From Lantana camara (taxonomy: Eukaryota > Streptophyta > Magnoliopsida > Lamiales > Verbenaceae), in the NCBI GenBank assembly GCA_037501455.1, contig CM074858.1:12946501-13010500 (forward strand): a stretch of DNA of 64,000 nt. Direction: 5' to 3'. Position numbers and translations under genes: made by a program. Below the pieces are notes generated by a model. The model was given only the letters and a program-made list of their open reading frames with translations, did no database searches and was not told the origin of the DNA. This document shows, piece by piece, positions 46,534 to 59,601 of this stretch (its first letter is position 1; each line of letters starts with the position of its first letter).

Positions 46534-48724
46534 TGTTGGGAATAGTGTCCTGAAAATTCAATTTGTTGAATTAATTAAAACTGAATTTACAGCAAGTTAT
46601 GAGTATTTCACATATTAACAATTAATGACGTGTGATGGTATTCTTATATGAAATGTGTTTCATAGGAAAAGACTTTGAATACCAAAATCACGTGTCATTA
46701 AAGTTCCAGTCGGTAAGATAAGAATATGTTCTTATCAAGACTATAACGTGGTTATATAAGATGATTAGTCTTTCGTCATAGGGAATGGTGATTCCAATTA
46801 TAACACGTTAATGATTTTCAATAGGATCGGAAACATCGAACTGGACCACTGAGATTATTTATTTTATACTGCTATCTAAAATGAATAAAATCTCAGGAAG
46901 CATTGTACTCTTAATCCTGATAATATTTCGGCTTTAGGCATGTAGTGTTAGTTACTGTAACATACTCGAAGTGAGGTCTCGGTAACGGGTGGCCAAAATA
47001 CTTTGTATGATTCGGTGACAGCATGAAATGTGCTAAAGAGTTATATTGATCGAGGAATCTGTGGCCTTGCTGGAAGGTAAGAGATATCCTTGAAATAGAT
47101 TTGCAAAAGTTCGAATTAAGACTTTGGCCAAAGCACTTCGCGAGATAACGCCACCAAAGTTGTATGTTGAATGTGTTTCACATACAGAGAATTTGAACTT
47201 AAGGCGAATCAATAAATTTCAAATTAGAGATGAAAAATAAATGATAGTAGTTGCAATTTATTTTTCATGGATATCTACACGGAGGAGTAAAATGCGAAAT
47301 TATTCTAGATCGAGAAATTCGTGAATAATTTAATTAATTTTAGAGTGCAACAATATTTATTTAGTGGAATTAAATATTGTCAAACGGTAATTAATTATTG
47401 TCATGAGATGATAATATATTAATCCGTTTGGAGCTAAAATTAATTAGTCCTGCAGGTCCCCCTGCAAGCCCCAAATTGAAAACCCAAAGAGAAAATAATA
47501 AAAGGAGAAAGAGAAATGAATTTTTCAAAGTATTTGAAAATAGCCAAGGGATTTATTTTAAAGAAAATAAATCAAGTTCCAAAGAGTTGGAAATGCCCGG
47601 AATTTTATTTTGGAGAAAATAAAATTTTCATCAAAAAAAAAAACGGTGATGACGTGGCAGTTGACGTGGCATGCCACGTCAGCAAGGTGGGCCCATGTGG
47701 CACTGACTGGGCAGCCGCATGGCACGCCACGTGTGCGACATGTGGACGTCCCAGATCGTACCACGTCAGCGCGAAAGCAACGGTCCAGATTTGATCGGAC
47801 CGGGTCGGTCAAACGGGTCAGGGTGTCGGGTCAACGGATCGGGTCCGGTTCCGGGCCTGACCGACCCGGACACGTGGCCCCTTCAGAAGAGGCCACCTCA
47901 GCCCTGAACCCTAGCCGCGAGTGAAATACACGCGCCGCCTTGTGGCGGCGCGTGAGGGCGCGTCCGGGGGCCAACGGGCGCGTTCTCAGCGGCGTTGGAT
48001 TCGTGGTGGAGAGATCTACGACATGGTTACCTCGATTTGCGTGTCCAAGTTGTACACGCAAGTGGGGATGTGAAATGACCATTTTGCCCTTGCTTTTGTA
48101 TCCAAAATGATCGTTTTGCCCTCGGGTTTTTGCCTATAAATAGGCTGATCCCCTCCCTCATTTCTCATAACATTTTGGGAGAGGTTTTGGCTATTCCTTA
48201 GCTTTGAAACCATATCCCATTTTCTCCTAGTTAATTCCGATTTATTTCGGAATTAATTTTAATTAGGTGTTTATATAAAACGCCTAATTTCGGGAGAATA
48301 AACCCTGAAAAGGGTTTTCTAGTTTAAAGTTTATTTTCTCTAAGTATTTAGAGAAATACTTTCGGAGCCCACACTCCGAGGGTGTCCCTGGGGTCATTAC
48401 AGGGAAGCTCTGCCGATCTCACGAGTGGGCAAGGAGCTGGAAAAATGCCGTTAGATAGCCATGTTTGCAGTACGGTAATATTTTATCGTTATTTTATTTT
48501 AATCATGATAAATTATGTGCTCTTAAGTGTTAATTGCATGTTTGATATTTATCTGCTTAAGTGATTTAAAATTTATTATCAATTGCATGTATATACTTGA
48601 GTAGATCCGGCTAAGTCTTCCGCTTTGTATTAAAATATTTTAGAAATATTTTAATACTTGTATTATAATAAAAATTTTAAAATGTGGTCCCGGACTGCTA
48701 CTGTTGTGGGCCCGCATCCCATCA
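46534..48724 (+). repeat. 5' LTR of copia B
   Basis: TGTTGGGAATAG to CGCATCCCATCA, 2191 bp, near-identical to the LTRs of copia A in reverse. It keeps the hairpin GCGCCGCCTTGTGGCGGCGC at 47933-47952. Open frames within it (47428-47924) recur at 54533-55131 only because the LTR recurs. Confidence 0.93.
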
Positions 48725-48726
48725 AG

Positions 48727-48739
48727 TGGTATCAGAGCC
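48727..48739 (+). other. primer-binding site of copia B
   Basis: TGGTATCAGAGCC, the tRNA-iMet site, two bases inside the LTR end. Confidence 0.93.
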
Positions 48740-51700
48740 GTGCTCTAGATATATACATGCATTGATATGATGCATGCGATGCATAATTTTAAATCTGATA
48801 CTGTGCTCGTAAATTCTGTCAAAGAAGACTGGTTTTTAAGTCGGACCGTTTGTGACCCCTCCAGTGTTTTCTGGGAATTTACGTGGAATGGTAATTTTTT
48901 GGGAATCGATTTCAATAATCTTCCTGGTTGATTACCGAATCAGTAAACATGATTTAAATTATGAGATAATTTATTTATAACATGTTTACTTTATGCCATT
49001 TATTTTAAGCATGATAATTTTGTGATAATTATACCAGCATGCTTAATTGATTTAATTTATGACATATTCATTTTATGTCATTTAAAATTTTAAGCATGAT
49101 AATTATGTGATAATTATATGAAAGCATGCTTAATTATTTTATGGCATGATCATGATAATATGAGATATTATGATATTTACAATTATGCATATTTTATTTA
49201 ATGTGATTAAATAGTAATGTTTAATAGAGATTAGACGCGATGCATAATTGAACTAATATTTTTCGGCCTAATTAATAAATTGTTATTATTGCCTTAAAAT
49301 ATTATTGGGATTTTAAATATGATTTAGTAATCCTAGTGGGAGGGTATTAATTAGATTAATCGCTTCCAACAATAAGACGCCAAAAGTGATTATTAAATAA
49401 TCAACAGATAATCCACACCTTTTAAAAATTCAAGTGGGAGCGAGATGAAAAGAGTTGAATTCTCACGGCCTCCATTACCCATCTATAGTATAGTGGATGT
49501 ATACTACTCCCTTCGGCGGGTATATATTCGCGGTATACAAGATTAGACTTCTACGGATAGAATGAAATACGGGGAAGTCAGCTCGACCACGCCTCCGTGG
49601 AGTGTCTTGACCTACTCGTACGGACTTCTAGGTAATGGTACACACTTGACTAAGTAATGTATTAACCTCCCTTCGGAGCTATGTTACATTTACTTAGAGG
49701 CCAAGGGTTGACGTGGTGGATTGACATTGTTTGGTAAGAGCTACCTAGATGACATGTTAATTAAGAATAGTTCTTGCTTTTCTAAGCGGTTTTCGACCTC
49801 GCCTCCGGGGAGTCAACTGCAGTTAGTTAAGTCACCATTGCGTAAACCAAAATGCTTACGTGGATTTCATTTATTGGTTGGACGCAGTAGAAAGTGAAAT
49901 ACATAATCATAACTTGCATTTATTTATTTATTTCAGTTTTATAATTACGATCTCTCTTAGCCCACTCCAAACTGTATGTCTATAAGGAAATAGGCTAGTA
50001 AGGGTTCAACTACGCTGACTAAGTAATAAATCTTGACATCGTGTTGGGACACGAAAGTTTACGTACTCATTGAACCTTATCCGAAAATTTCGGAAACTAC
50101 AACCAGTCAGGATTAGAAAGACGTTTATTCTAAATAGATCAAGTGTGATGATCTGGCTAGTCTTATATCCTGATATCTGTTTTAAATGTTCTTGAGCATC
50201 AGATACATGAGATGTCTACTGATAAGAACATGTTTTGGAAACAGAATCGTACGAAGGTACGAGCCACGAAAAAGGTTGTTAGTCAAAAATGTTTGAAGGA
50301 TCACTAGCTCAGAATCATATTATGAATATGATAACTAATTTGAACGAGATTGAAAGACTCTGTGCTTAAAGAGACAATCTTAACAGATAGGATATGATCC
50401 TATACTCTCTGCTTAAGTCATTTGAACGTTCAAGATTATTTTAAATAATTTTTTAAAAAAAAAAACCAATGAACGACCTCAATATGGCAAAAAGGGTGAT
50501 ATAGACTAAGGGAAAAGTTCTCTTTAATCAGACATCAATATCCACGGGTTAGAAACCCAGTAAGTGGAAGAAAGGAAAGGAAAAGTTCCCAATCGAAGGT
50601 TCAGAAATAGAAAGTAAAATCCGATAATGGAAAAGTGTTTCTATTTCGGTGTTAACGGGTATTGGAAAAGGAAATTATCCAAAATACTTGGTTTGTCTGT
50701 TTGTTATGCCGTTTAGATAAGATATGAAGATATCTTACTCGTTGAAAATATGTTTAGTTGGAAATTCACCAGACTCCTGGTGTGTGAACTTGAGACCAAC
50801 TAATCATATTTGCAAGTCGTTGCGAAGATTCAAACTAACCAGAAAGTTTGAAAAAAAAAACGGCTAACACACAACTACTGCTCGGGGATAATACAAGTGT
50901 AATTGTATTAGCGGTAAAAACTATAAAGTCGTATTTTGGCAATAAGGTAATATTATACGTGCCATATATACAGAAATTTAATTTCAGTAAGTTATTTGAT
51001 AACTAATAGTTTAACTGTTTGTTTTGAACAAAAGATTACCATTAAGCAAAATAAAAGGTTTATTTGCTCTGGCACAATAAAAGATGGTCTTTTATACATC
51101 AATGAAAACCTTAATTCAAGTTTAACATTAAGAAGCTTGACTTACCATCTAAGAAGAAAAACTTCTACGTGGCACCTATCTATTGGTCAATTGAATCTGA
51201 ATAGGATCCAAAGACTGATTGTTGAGTCCAATTGACTTGAAAATAGTATCAATCTACGAATCCTATTTAGAAGGTTAAAATGACCGAGAAGCCTTTTGGA
51301 GACAAAGGGTATTAAGCCATGAACTTGCTTGAGTTGGTTCATACGAACGTATGATATTATGAATGTTTAAGCAAGAGAAAGTTTTTACATACTTCATCAT
51401 TCATTTGAATGAATACTCTAGATACAGATATGTTTATTTGATGAGACTTAAGTCTGTAATTGTTGAAGAATTCAAAGAATATAAGACTAAAGTCAAAGAG
51501 TCAAATTAGAAAACATATCAAGGTACTTCGATTAGGTCGAAGTAGTGATAAGTATCTAAGTTCAGAGCTAAACGGAATTTCTCAAATGAGATTGGATCTC
51601 AACTATATATATGAGATACGTCTTAGCAAAGATGTATTGCAGAAAGGAGAAATAGAACTCTGATAATGATGGTAAGATTCATGAAGAGTCATACTACCCT

Positions 51701-53627
51701 ATGAATTTCGTTTTGGGGTCTTGCACACAAAACGACAAACCTAGTTCTATCTAAGTCAGTTCCTAAATCACTGATGGATCTGTAGCTAGGGTGAAAACCC
51801 TGTATCTTTTATCTTCGGATTTAAGGTAGCCTGGTCCACGAGTTAAGGATGGATCCTGACAAGTTAGAATAAAGAACAAAGGTTCACTTGTTCTAAGGTT
51901 ATACTAGAAGAACAAGAGGTGGTATATTTTGTAATTTGAGAAATCACAAAAGATGTTTGTGAATATTTCAAAGATAATTACATAGATAACCGCAAAGGGT
52001 AAAAGCAAAGTAGTGTTAAAAGAAATAACAGTATTAGATACTGATTTCCATAAACCTGTGATAATTGAAAATGTATTGGATACTTGTGATGTACCAAATA
52101 CAACATGTGATGTAGAGACGTGTACACGAGAGCATCATTATAGTGGGAGGATTGTCAGGACACCTGACAAGATACCTAAGATTAACCCAAGAGGTTGAAT
52201 CTAACGTATCTGATCCTATCACGTGTAATGAAGTTGTAAAAGATATAGACGCTGACCATTTGATCAATATCCATGGAATCTAAGTTAGAATCTCTGTATT
52301 CTAACAAAGTCTTGAACTTGTAGAGGCGCCTGATGGCATTAAACCCTATTAGATAAAATTGGGTTCTACAAGACGATAAAAGGAGAAATGGACGAAAAAG
52401 TAGAGACTTTAGAGCAAACTTTTGGCAAGGGGTTTTACCCAGAAAGAAGAAATCATTTATGAGGTCTTCTCGCCTATAGAAATGCCTAAGTCCATTATCC
52501 TCTCCATTTTATCTCATTATCGATTATGAGATTAGATAAATGGATGTAAAGACTATGTTCTTGAACGGGCAATTTCAAGAAGAAGAGATACATGGCATAA
52601 CCTGAAGGCTTCACAGCCAGAAATCAGGTACATATAATGCAAGCTTAATAGATCAATTTATGATCTTAAGGGAGCGTCTAGATTATGGAGCATCAGAATT
52701 ATAAGGCAATTTAGATTCTTTGGATTTGTATAATTGCCTGATGAACCATGAAGTGTACAAAATGACCTCATGATAGCGTTATACCATTTTCACTATGTAC
52801 ATAATTAATATTCTACTAATTGGGAATGATGCAAGAATTTTGTCAATGGTCAAGATTCGGACGTCAAATCATTTTGACAATAAAAGACCTATGTGAGACC
52901 AATGTTATTCCAAGGATCAGACTTTTGTCGTGATCATAGGAATAAGGAGATTGGTTTATCACAAGAAGCATATATAGATAAGATGTTGACAAGGTATAAT
53001 ATGACAAATTCCAAAAAAAAAAAGGGTTCATTACCTTTTAGATATGGAATTTATCTATCTCAGGATCAGTGTCTTAGGACAACTGAAGAGATAGAAGACA
53101 TTATTAGAGTTCCGCAGCGGAAGCTTTATATATGTCATATTATGTACAAGGCCAGCTGTCTATTATGAAATAGGTCTAAGTCTGCAGATATTAGTCAAAC
53201 CCTAGAATCTAACACTGGGTAGTAGTGAAAGCATATATTGGAGTACTTGAGAAGGACTTGAGATTATATGCTTCTCAATCACAGTGATGAGCTCATTTCA
53301 ATAGAAGTACACAGATTCGGATTTACAATCTGATTTGTATTCTAGATTTTTGACATTAGAATACGTGTATACTCCAGAAAGAGCAACCGTTAATTGGAGA
53401 ATGTTAAGCAGACTTGTATTGCTTACACCGCCATGGAAGTCAAATACATGGTAGCTTGAGAAGCAACCAGTTAGATGTATTGGATTCATGATTTCCTAGT
53501 TGTTGGCTTAGAGAAACGTCTAAAAGATTCCTTCACTAAAGTATTGGCGCAAAAGAGTGCAAAACGAGTTTTGACACTCATATGGAAGGAATAAGACTTA
53601 GATGTGTAGCCAAATTGAATTTAGGGC
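48740..53627 (+). pseudogene. copia B internal region, decayed gag-pol
   Basis: Pieces in copia order: pre-integrase 50996-51235 (STWHLSIGQLNLNRIQRL); integrase start near 51285 (KPFGDK, then LLELVHT); a piece with YSRYRYVYLMR near 51415, whose catalytic DD has become LNE; RT near 52537 (QMDVKTMFLNG); RT catalytic site near 52795-52815, where YVDD is destroyed but LLIGND can still be read; RT/RNase H 52893-53168 (GLSQEAYIDKMLTRYNM). Stops and frameshifts separate them. The same RT lesion is found in copia A, so the family was already defective when both copies inserted. Confidence 0.85.
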
Positions 53628-53638
53628 AAGTGGGAGAT

Positions 53639-55782
53639 TGTTGGGAATAGTGCCCTGAAAATTCAATTTGTTGAATTAATTAAAACTGAATTTACAGCAA
53701 GTTATGAGTATTTCACATATTAACAATTAATGACGTGTGATGGTATTCTTATATGAAATGTGTTTCATAGGAAAAGACTTTGAATACCAAAATCACGTGT
53801 CATTAAAGTTCTAGTCGGTAAGATAAGAATATGTTCTTATCAAGACTATAACGTGGTTATATAAGATGATTAGTCTTTCGTCATAGGGAATGGTGATTCC
53901 AATTATAACACGTTGATGATTTTCAATAGGATTGGAAACATCGAACTGGACCACTGAGATTATTTATTTTATACTGCTATCTAAAATGAATAAAATCTCA
54001 GGAAGCATTGTACTCTTAATCCTGATAATATTTCGACTTTAGGCATGTAGTGTTAGTCACTGTAACATACTCGAAGTGAGGTCTCGGTAACGGGTGGCCA
54101 AAATACTTTGTATGATTCGGTGACAGCATGAAATGTGCTAAAGAGTTATATTGATCGAGGAATCTGTGGCCTTGCTGGAAGGTAAGAGATATCCTTGAAA
54201 TAGATTTGCAAAAGTTCGAATTAAGACTTTGGCCAAAGCACTTCGCGTGATAACGCAACCGAAGTTGTATATTGAATGTGTTTCACATACAGAGAATTTG
54301 AACTTAAGGCGAATCAATAAATTTCAAATTAGAGATGAAAAATAAATGATAGTAGTTGCAATTTATTTTTCATGGATATCTACACGGAGGAGTAAAATGC
54401 GAAATTATTCTAGATCGAGAAATTCGTGAATAATTTAATTAATTTTAGAGTGCAACAATATTTATTTAGTGGAATTAAATATTGTCAAACGGTAATTAAT
54501 TATTGTCATGAGATGATAATATATTAATCCGTTTGGAGCTAAAATTAATTAGTCCTGCAGGTCCCCCTGCAAGCCCCAAATTGAAAACCCAAAGAGAAAA
54601 TAATAAAAGGAGAAAGAGAAATGAATTTTTCAAAGTATTTGAAAATAGCCAAGGGATTTATTTTAAAGAAAATAAATCAAGTTCCAAAGAGTTGGAAATG
54701 CCCGGAATTTTATTTTGGAGAAAATAAAATTTTCATCAAAAAAAAAAACGGTGATGACGTGGCAGTTGACGTGGCATGCCACGTCAGCAAGGTGGGCCCA
54801 TGTGGCACTGACTGGGCAGCCGCGTGGCACGCCACGTGTGCGACACGTGGACGTCCCAGATCGCGCCACGTCAGCGCGAAAGCAACGGTCCAGATTTGAT
54901 CGGACCGGGTCGGTCAAACGGGTCAGGGTATCGGGTCAACGGATCGGGTCCGGTTCCGGGCCGAACCGACCCGGACACGTGGCCCCTTCAGAAGAGGCCA
55001 CGTCAGCCCTGAACCCTAGCGTCCGGGGCCAACCGGCGTGTTCTCGGCGGCGTTGGATTCGTGGTGGAGAGATCTACTACGTGGTCACCTCGGTTTGCGT
55101 ATCCAAGTTGTACACGCAAGTGGGGATGTGAAATGACCATTTTGCCCTTGCTTTTGTATCCAAAATGACCGTTTTGCCCTCGGGTTTTTGCCTATAAATA
55201 GGCTGATCCCCTCCCTCATTTCTCATAACATTTTGGGAGAGGTTTTGGCTATTCCTTAGCTTTGAAACCATATCCCATTTTCTCCTAGTTAATTCCGATT
55301 TATTTCGGAATTAATTTTAATTAGGTGTTTATATAAAACGCCTAATTTCGGGAGAATAAACCCTGAAAAGGGGTTTCTAGTTTAAAGTTTATTTTCTCTA
55401 AGTATTTAGAGAAATACTTTCGGAGCCCACACTCCGAGGGTGTCCCTGGGGTCATTGCAGGGAAGCTCTGCCGGTCTCACGAGTGGGCAAGGAGCTGGAA
55501 AAATGCCGTTAGATAGCCATGTTTGCAGTACGGTAATATTTTACAGTTATTTTATTTTAAGCATGATAAATTATATGCTCTTAAGTGTTAATTGCATGTT
55601 AGATATTTATCTACTTAAGTGATTTAAAATTTATTATCAAGTGCATGTATATACTTGAGTAGATCCGGCTAAGTCTTCCGCTTTGTATTAAAATGTTTTA
55701 GAAATATTTTAATACTTGTATTATAATAAAAATTTTAAAATGTGGTCCCGGACTGCTACTGTTGTGGGCCCGCATCCCATCA
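53639..55782 (+). repeat. 3' LTR of copia B
   Basis: TGTTGGGAATAG to CGCATCCCATCA, 2144 bp, preceded by the purine tract AAGTGGGAG. It lacks the GC-rich hairpin of its 5' LTR: the sequence passes from GAACCCTAG straight to CGTCCGGGG near 55019. Confidence 0.93.
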
Positions 55783-55798
55783 ACTAATAGGTACCATC

Positions 55799-57384
55799 AT
55801 GAATCAATACATTATCATCTCCTATATATTATCCAGATAAAAGTCTCCAGATACTAACAATAACCATAGCCCACTAACTCTGAAATATCAAGAACAATAA
55901 CATGAAAGTGTATGAAGTGCTAGACTCAGCTGGACGACATGACAAGACTCTGACTCTCGCCTAGCACACGACCGCAACAACCTGAAAGGTGGGGCGTCAG
56001 TACATGGAAGGCCGAGTGAGGGGCAATAAATATATATATTAGCGCAAATAACATGCAAGTTATAATGTTGGGTAAGGCTTTATAATTAAAAGTAATATAA
56101 GTTTAAAATAACATAAAACTCGCCCGAGATTACAACTACCAATATTAAATACTTTGATCAATTTCATGTATTTAATACGTGCAATACGTGGCCCGACGAG
56201 TGAGGGCGATCTCCAACCTTACTCCGACTGTGTACAATACATGCTTGCTTTATTATTCAATGGGTGATCATGCAATTCAGCTTTCGTGCAATCGTGCATG
56301 TGTATTCAGGCAAGACATTCAATAAGTGTAATCATGACAATAACCCGAGGACAATCCGTGGTGCCGGACCCGTCCCCAGTCTCCTTCTTCCTCCGGTGAT
56401 GGTGGGATTGCAAGGCCCCACCATCCAATCTCATTGAGCAGAGGGTACATGAATCCCTAAGCCCGGAACTCCTTCCTCTACTAATCTCCTAGCGGATTTA
56501 GGGGTCATCCCAATGTGGTGAGGATAGCATTCGAGTTACCCATCAGCCCGTGCTTTCCCGGTTGGCTCAAATTACTATCCTCGGGCCCAACGAGACATGC
56601 TTTACTCGCCAAAACACGATTAATCAATCAATCATGATACATGACTTGCATTTCATGATCATGACTTGCTTGCAATTGTATAGGTTTAGAAATCACTATA
56701 AATAAATATATATACCTTTTGGCTTGAAATCCACATAATGGTTATACGGGTTCTATATAACCAGTAATTAAACCTCACCTTTACAGAAAAAAGATGAGTA
56801 GAACACAGTCTACGGGGCTTACTCCTCGTCCCGGTGCAACTGGTCTTTGAATGAAAGAAATGGAGAAGATAGATGATGATGATGACTAAACTTCAAAGCT
56901 TGGAACTTTTCTTGGAATCTTGATGAAAAATGAGTAAAATTCTTTCTTCTTCCTTGAGGTTTTGGTTCGGTAAGAGAAGGGAGCAATTGATCGATGATCT
57001 TGGGTGAGAAATGATCAAGGAAGCCTGAAGAAATGATATACCGTGATTCATCCATTTTTGAAATGTGTGAATTGCTCAAATTGCAATGTAATCCCTCAAG
57101 AATTTAAGTCATGCAATCAAGGATAAATGGTTTGTTAATTGATCAATTAAGTCCTTGGAAAAGTTATGCAATTTGGTCCCTAAGTTTAAAAGAATGAACA
57201 TATAGGGACAATTTCGTAATTAGATCACTTTCGGTAAATGTTCACGTAATAAATATTTTTCCGAGTTATGAAATAATTTTTCCAATAATAGGATTCTATA
57301 TAATTTCATGAAAGTGTACTAAAATTTAGTTTATAAAATTATACTGAAACGTAAGAAATTAGTTAATGAAAATCGGGGCGTTAC
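55799..57384 (-). mobile_element. LTR of a Tekay/Del-type gypsy, solo or chimeric
   Basis: On the minus strand it begins TGTAACGCCCCGATTTTC at 57384, the usual start of Tekay/Del-type LTRs, and contains GTACTGACGCCCCACCTTTC near 56000. The left edge (TGAATCAATAC at 55799 is a candidate) and the right edge have no matching target duplication. Left of it lies gypsy pol sequence (beyond copia B), right of it the gypsy 5' LTR; the gypsy gag that should lie between is gone. Contains (GAT)n at 56870-56885. Confidence 0.7.
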
Positions 57385-57670
57385 ATGCGTAACGAGGGGG
57401 AGTGGAAGCTTCTTCGAGGGATGATAACGCTCGAAGTGGACTTCCAAGATAAGCTGGGACTTTGTTCCGTTTTGTGAGGTGCGCTCATTTAAGAGCGGTA
57501 AGGGTGACCACGCGTGCGCACAGCAGAGACGACAAGTGTTCTTTAGGGACTTTGACGCTCGGGGGTATTGGATGCTCGTTGATAACCTGCCCCAGTCATG
57601 AAGGGCCACGTGTTACCCTCTTGTGTCGCCACGTGTCCAAACGCGGATCGAGCGTATTTTGATCCCACCA
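57385..57670 (-). repeat. 5' LTR of the Tat-type gypsy, remaining part
   Basis: Matches 28677-28962 at more than nine bases in ten (shared CGTAACGAGGGGGAGTGGAA at the left, TCGAGCGTATTTT near the right). It ends CCCACCA and is followed by TCATG, the target duplication that also precedes 28122. The other part of this LTR was lost. Confidence 0.92.
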
Positions 57671-58043
57671 TCATGATTGTAAAAATATTTATCTCTTAAT
57701 AAATAAATCCATTCAATTTGAAATTTTGGGTATAACTCCAAAATTTTACAATAAACATGTGAAACATAAAAAAAATTACAACACTTGCATGAAAGAATAA
57801 TTTCAGTGATAGTTAAAATTTTCAAACTCACAAAATACACCATAATTTTCAAATTACATTTTATCGATCATTTTAATTTAAATAATCAATCAGTTTATCT
57901 TCTTATAATCTTTATGTTTTGGTAATGTATTTTCATTTTTTGTTTTCTACTCATATCGAAATAACTTTTGATTTTATAAATATTTTTAAAATGATTTCGC
58001 AAAGATACACTTTAGTTTTTTATTAAAAAATCAAATGTCAAGG

Positions 58044-58137
58044 CTCTTATCTATACTATACTATTATATTAAGCGTCAGGGACAGATAGAAACCTCTTAT
58101 CTACATTATTATATTAAGCGTCGGGGACAGATAGAAA
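58044..58137. repeat. 50-bp tandem duplication
   Basis: CTCTTATCT starts at 58044 and 58094; both units contain ATTATATTAAGCGTC and GGGACAGATAGAAA. Confidence 0.8.
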
Positions 58138-58407
58138 TTGTTTGGTGTTTTCGACTCATGAACTCTTTTCTTTTCTATACCTGATTTTTAAAATATTTTT
58201 TCTCTTGAATTCTTTTCTTTTCTTTCCCTAACTTTTAAAATATTTTCTTTTGTTTTAATTTGTTTTACCTATTACATTTTAAACTCAATTTTCTCTCTTT
58301 ATTTTCTTTTAATTTATTTACGAATTACTTCTTAATTCTAATTTTCTCAGACATCATGTTAATCTTTTTCTCATTTATCCTTTTTTTATATTTTTAATTT
58401 TTTGTTA

Positions 58408-58695
58408 GAGAAAATATCATTTTTCGTCCTCTAAAAATCCTCCTTTTTTATTTTGTTTCTAGTCTTTTAACTTTTCTCACATTACATCCTTTTTATTCCA
58501 CATTTCTCAATTTCAGTCCTTTAGCTAACGGACGTTAAATTTTTTTGTTTTTTTGGTCAATTTTTTAACACCCGTTAGTCAAAGGACTGAAATTGAGAAA
58601 TGTTGAATAAAAAAGGATGCAATGTGAGAAAAGTTAAAAGATTATGACAAAAATTGAAAAAGGGCATTTTTAAAGAACGAAAAATGATATTTTCC
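58408..58695. repeat. foldback MITE upstream of PLP3
   Basis: The left arm GAAAATATCATTTTTCGT is the reverse complement of the right arm ACGAAAAATGATATTTTC. Inner arms pair over long stretches (ATTTCTCAATTTCAGTCCTT with AAGGACTGAAATTGAGAAAT), leaving a loop of about 60 bases. No coding capacity. Confidence 0.85.
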
Positions 58696-59601
58696 CATTT
58701 TGTTATTATTTTGACCAATAGAATTCTAATTCTTTTTGTATGTTTAATTTATTTTTATCCGTATTATTATATTAAACATCAAATCCATTAATAATTATTT
58801 AATTATTATTAATATAAAAAATTTATTTTATTTTATTTTTTACACACATATCGAATGTGCGTGGTTACTAGTTGTTATTAATGATAACAACAAGACTAAT
58901 TTATAATTATCTCCTAACCGAAAGATAGTATATGTGATATATATAGATACGAAATATGTGAAACACGACATTAATACGATAATATGAGGCTTTTTTAGGA
59001 TTCTTAGTAACAAATATTTAACACGGATATCCAATATAACACTATACAATAAAATAATATGTTTAAAAATGTTTAGATGTACTGGGACAAGGGCAAAGGG
59101 GCAGGGGTGCCCCCAAATTTTGAAAACTTTTTTATTGTTACTTATAAATGCTGGAAAATTTCTATTTTTGCCTTTCTAATTGGGGATTTTAGTCCCCTAA
59201 TTAGAGATTTTGCTCATTTAATTAAATAAAATAAAATAAAATTTTACCATTTTTCAAAATAATATTTTATATTTTTTATATTATAAATTTTCGTCTCTTA
59301 AATCCTGATTCCATATAATATATAATTCCCAATTGATTATTGCATTTGGCGGGACACAGACAGATAAGACTTGCGAAGGACAAAACTGCTCAAAACTTCA
59401 CCCGTGAATCCTTGTGAGTTCTGACATCCCACAAAATATCATACAATAATGATTAAAGCACTAATCCCTCCCATTAGGCATTAACACAACACACTCTGCA
59501 CTTCTCTTACTATCACCTTAACTTCTTCCTTCATCATCTTGACAGGCTGAAGATCAATTGCTTTATTGTATCTCATATATATATCAGTGGGAGGAAAATT
59601 A

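Larger units (their letters stand above)
46534..55782 (+). mobile_element. copia element B (TSD ACTAA), inverted partner of A
   Basis: Flanked by the perfect duplication ACTAA (46529-46533 and 55783-55787). Same family as copia A throughout but on the + strand: LTRs, primer site, decayed pol and purine tract are all collinear. 9249 bp. It also landed in the gypsy element, 364 bp from copia A. Confidence 0.95.
28122..57670 (-). mobile_element. Ty3/gypsy Tat-type element with nested insertions
   Basis: Outer borders are set by the perfect duplication TCATG (28117-28121 and 57671-57675) and by LTR ends: TGATGG at 28122 and ...CCACCA at 57670. From right to left (element 5' to 3') it has a 5' LTR piece, a foreign LTR in place of gag, copia B, a pol fragment, copia A, RT, RNase H, integrase, a long spacer with an antisense gene, a purine tract and the 3' LTR. 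The host element without insertions would be about 9.4 kb as now preserved. It separates PLP2 from PLP3, which would otherwise be about 2.8 kb apart. Confidence 0.92.
57676..59601. other. upstream region of PLP3
   Basis: AT-rich spacer with the tandem and foldback repeats listed separately. The sequence ATTGTAAAAATATT after 57675 would join the PLP2 flank at 28116 without the gypsy. No gene seen. No convincing TATA box could be assigned to PLP3. Confidence 0.5.

Noticed and set aside
47428..48082. Several overlapping open frames of 60-104 codons on both strands, repeated at 54533-55131
   Set aside because: They lie inside the copia B LTRs, in a GC-rich part of low stop density. Their repetition follows from the LTR copies, and no known domain appears.
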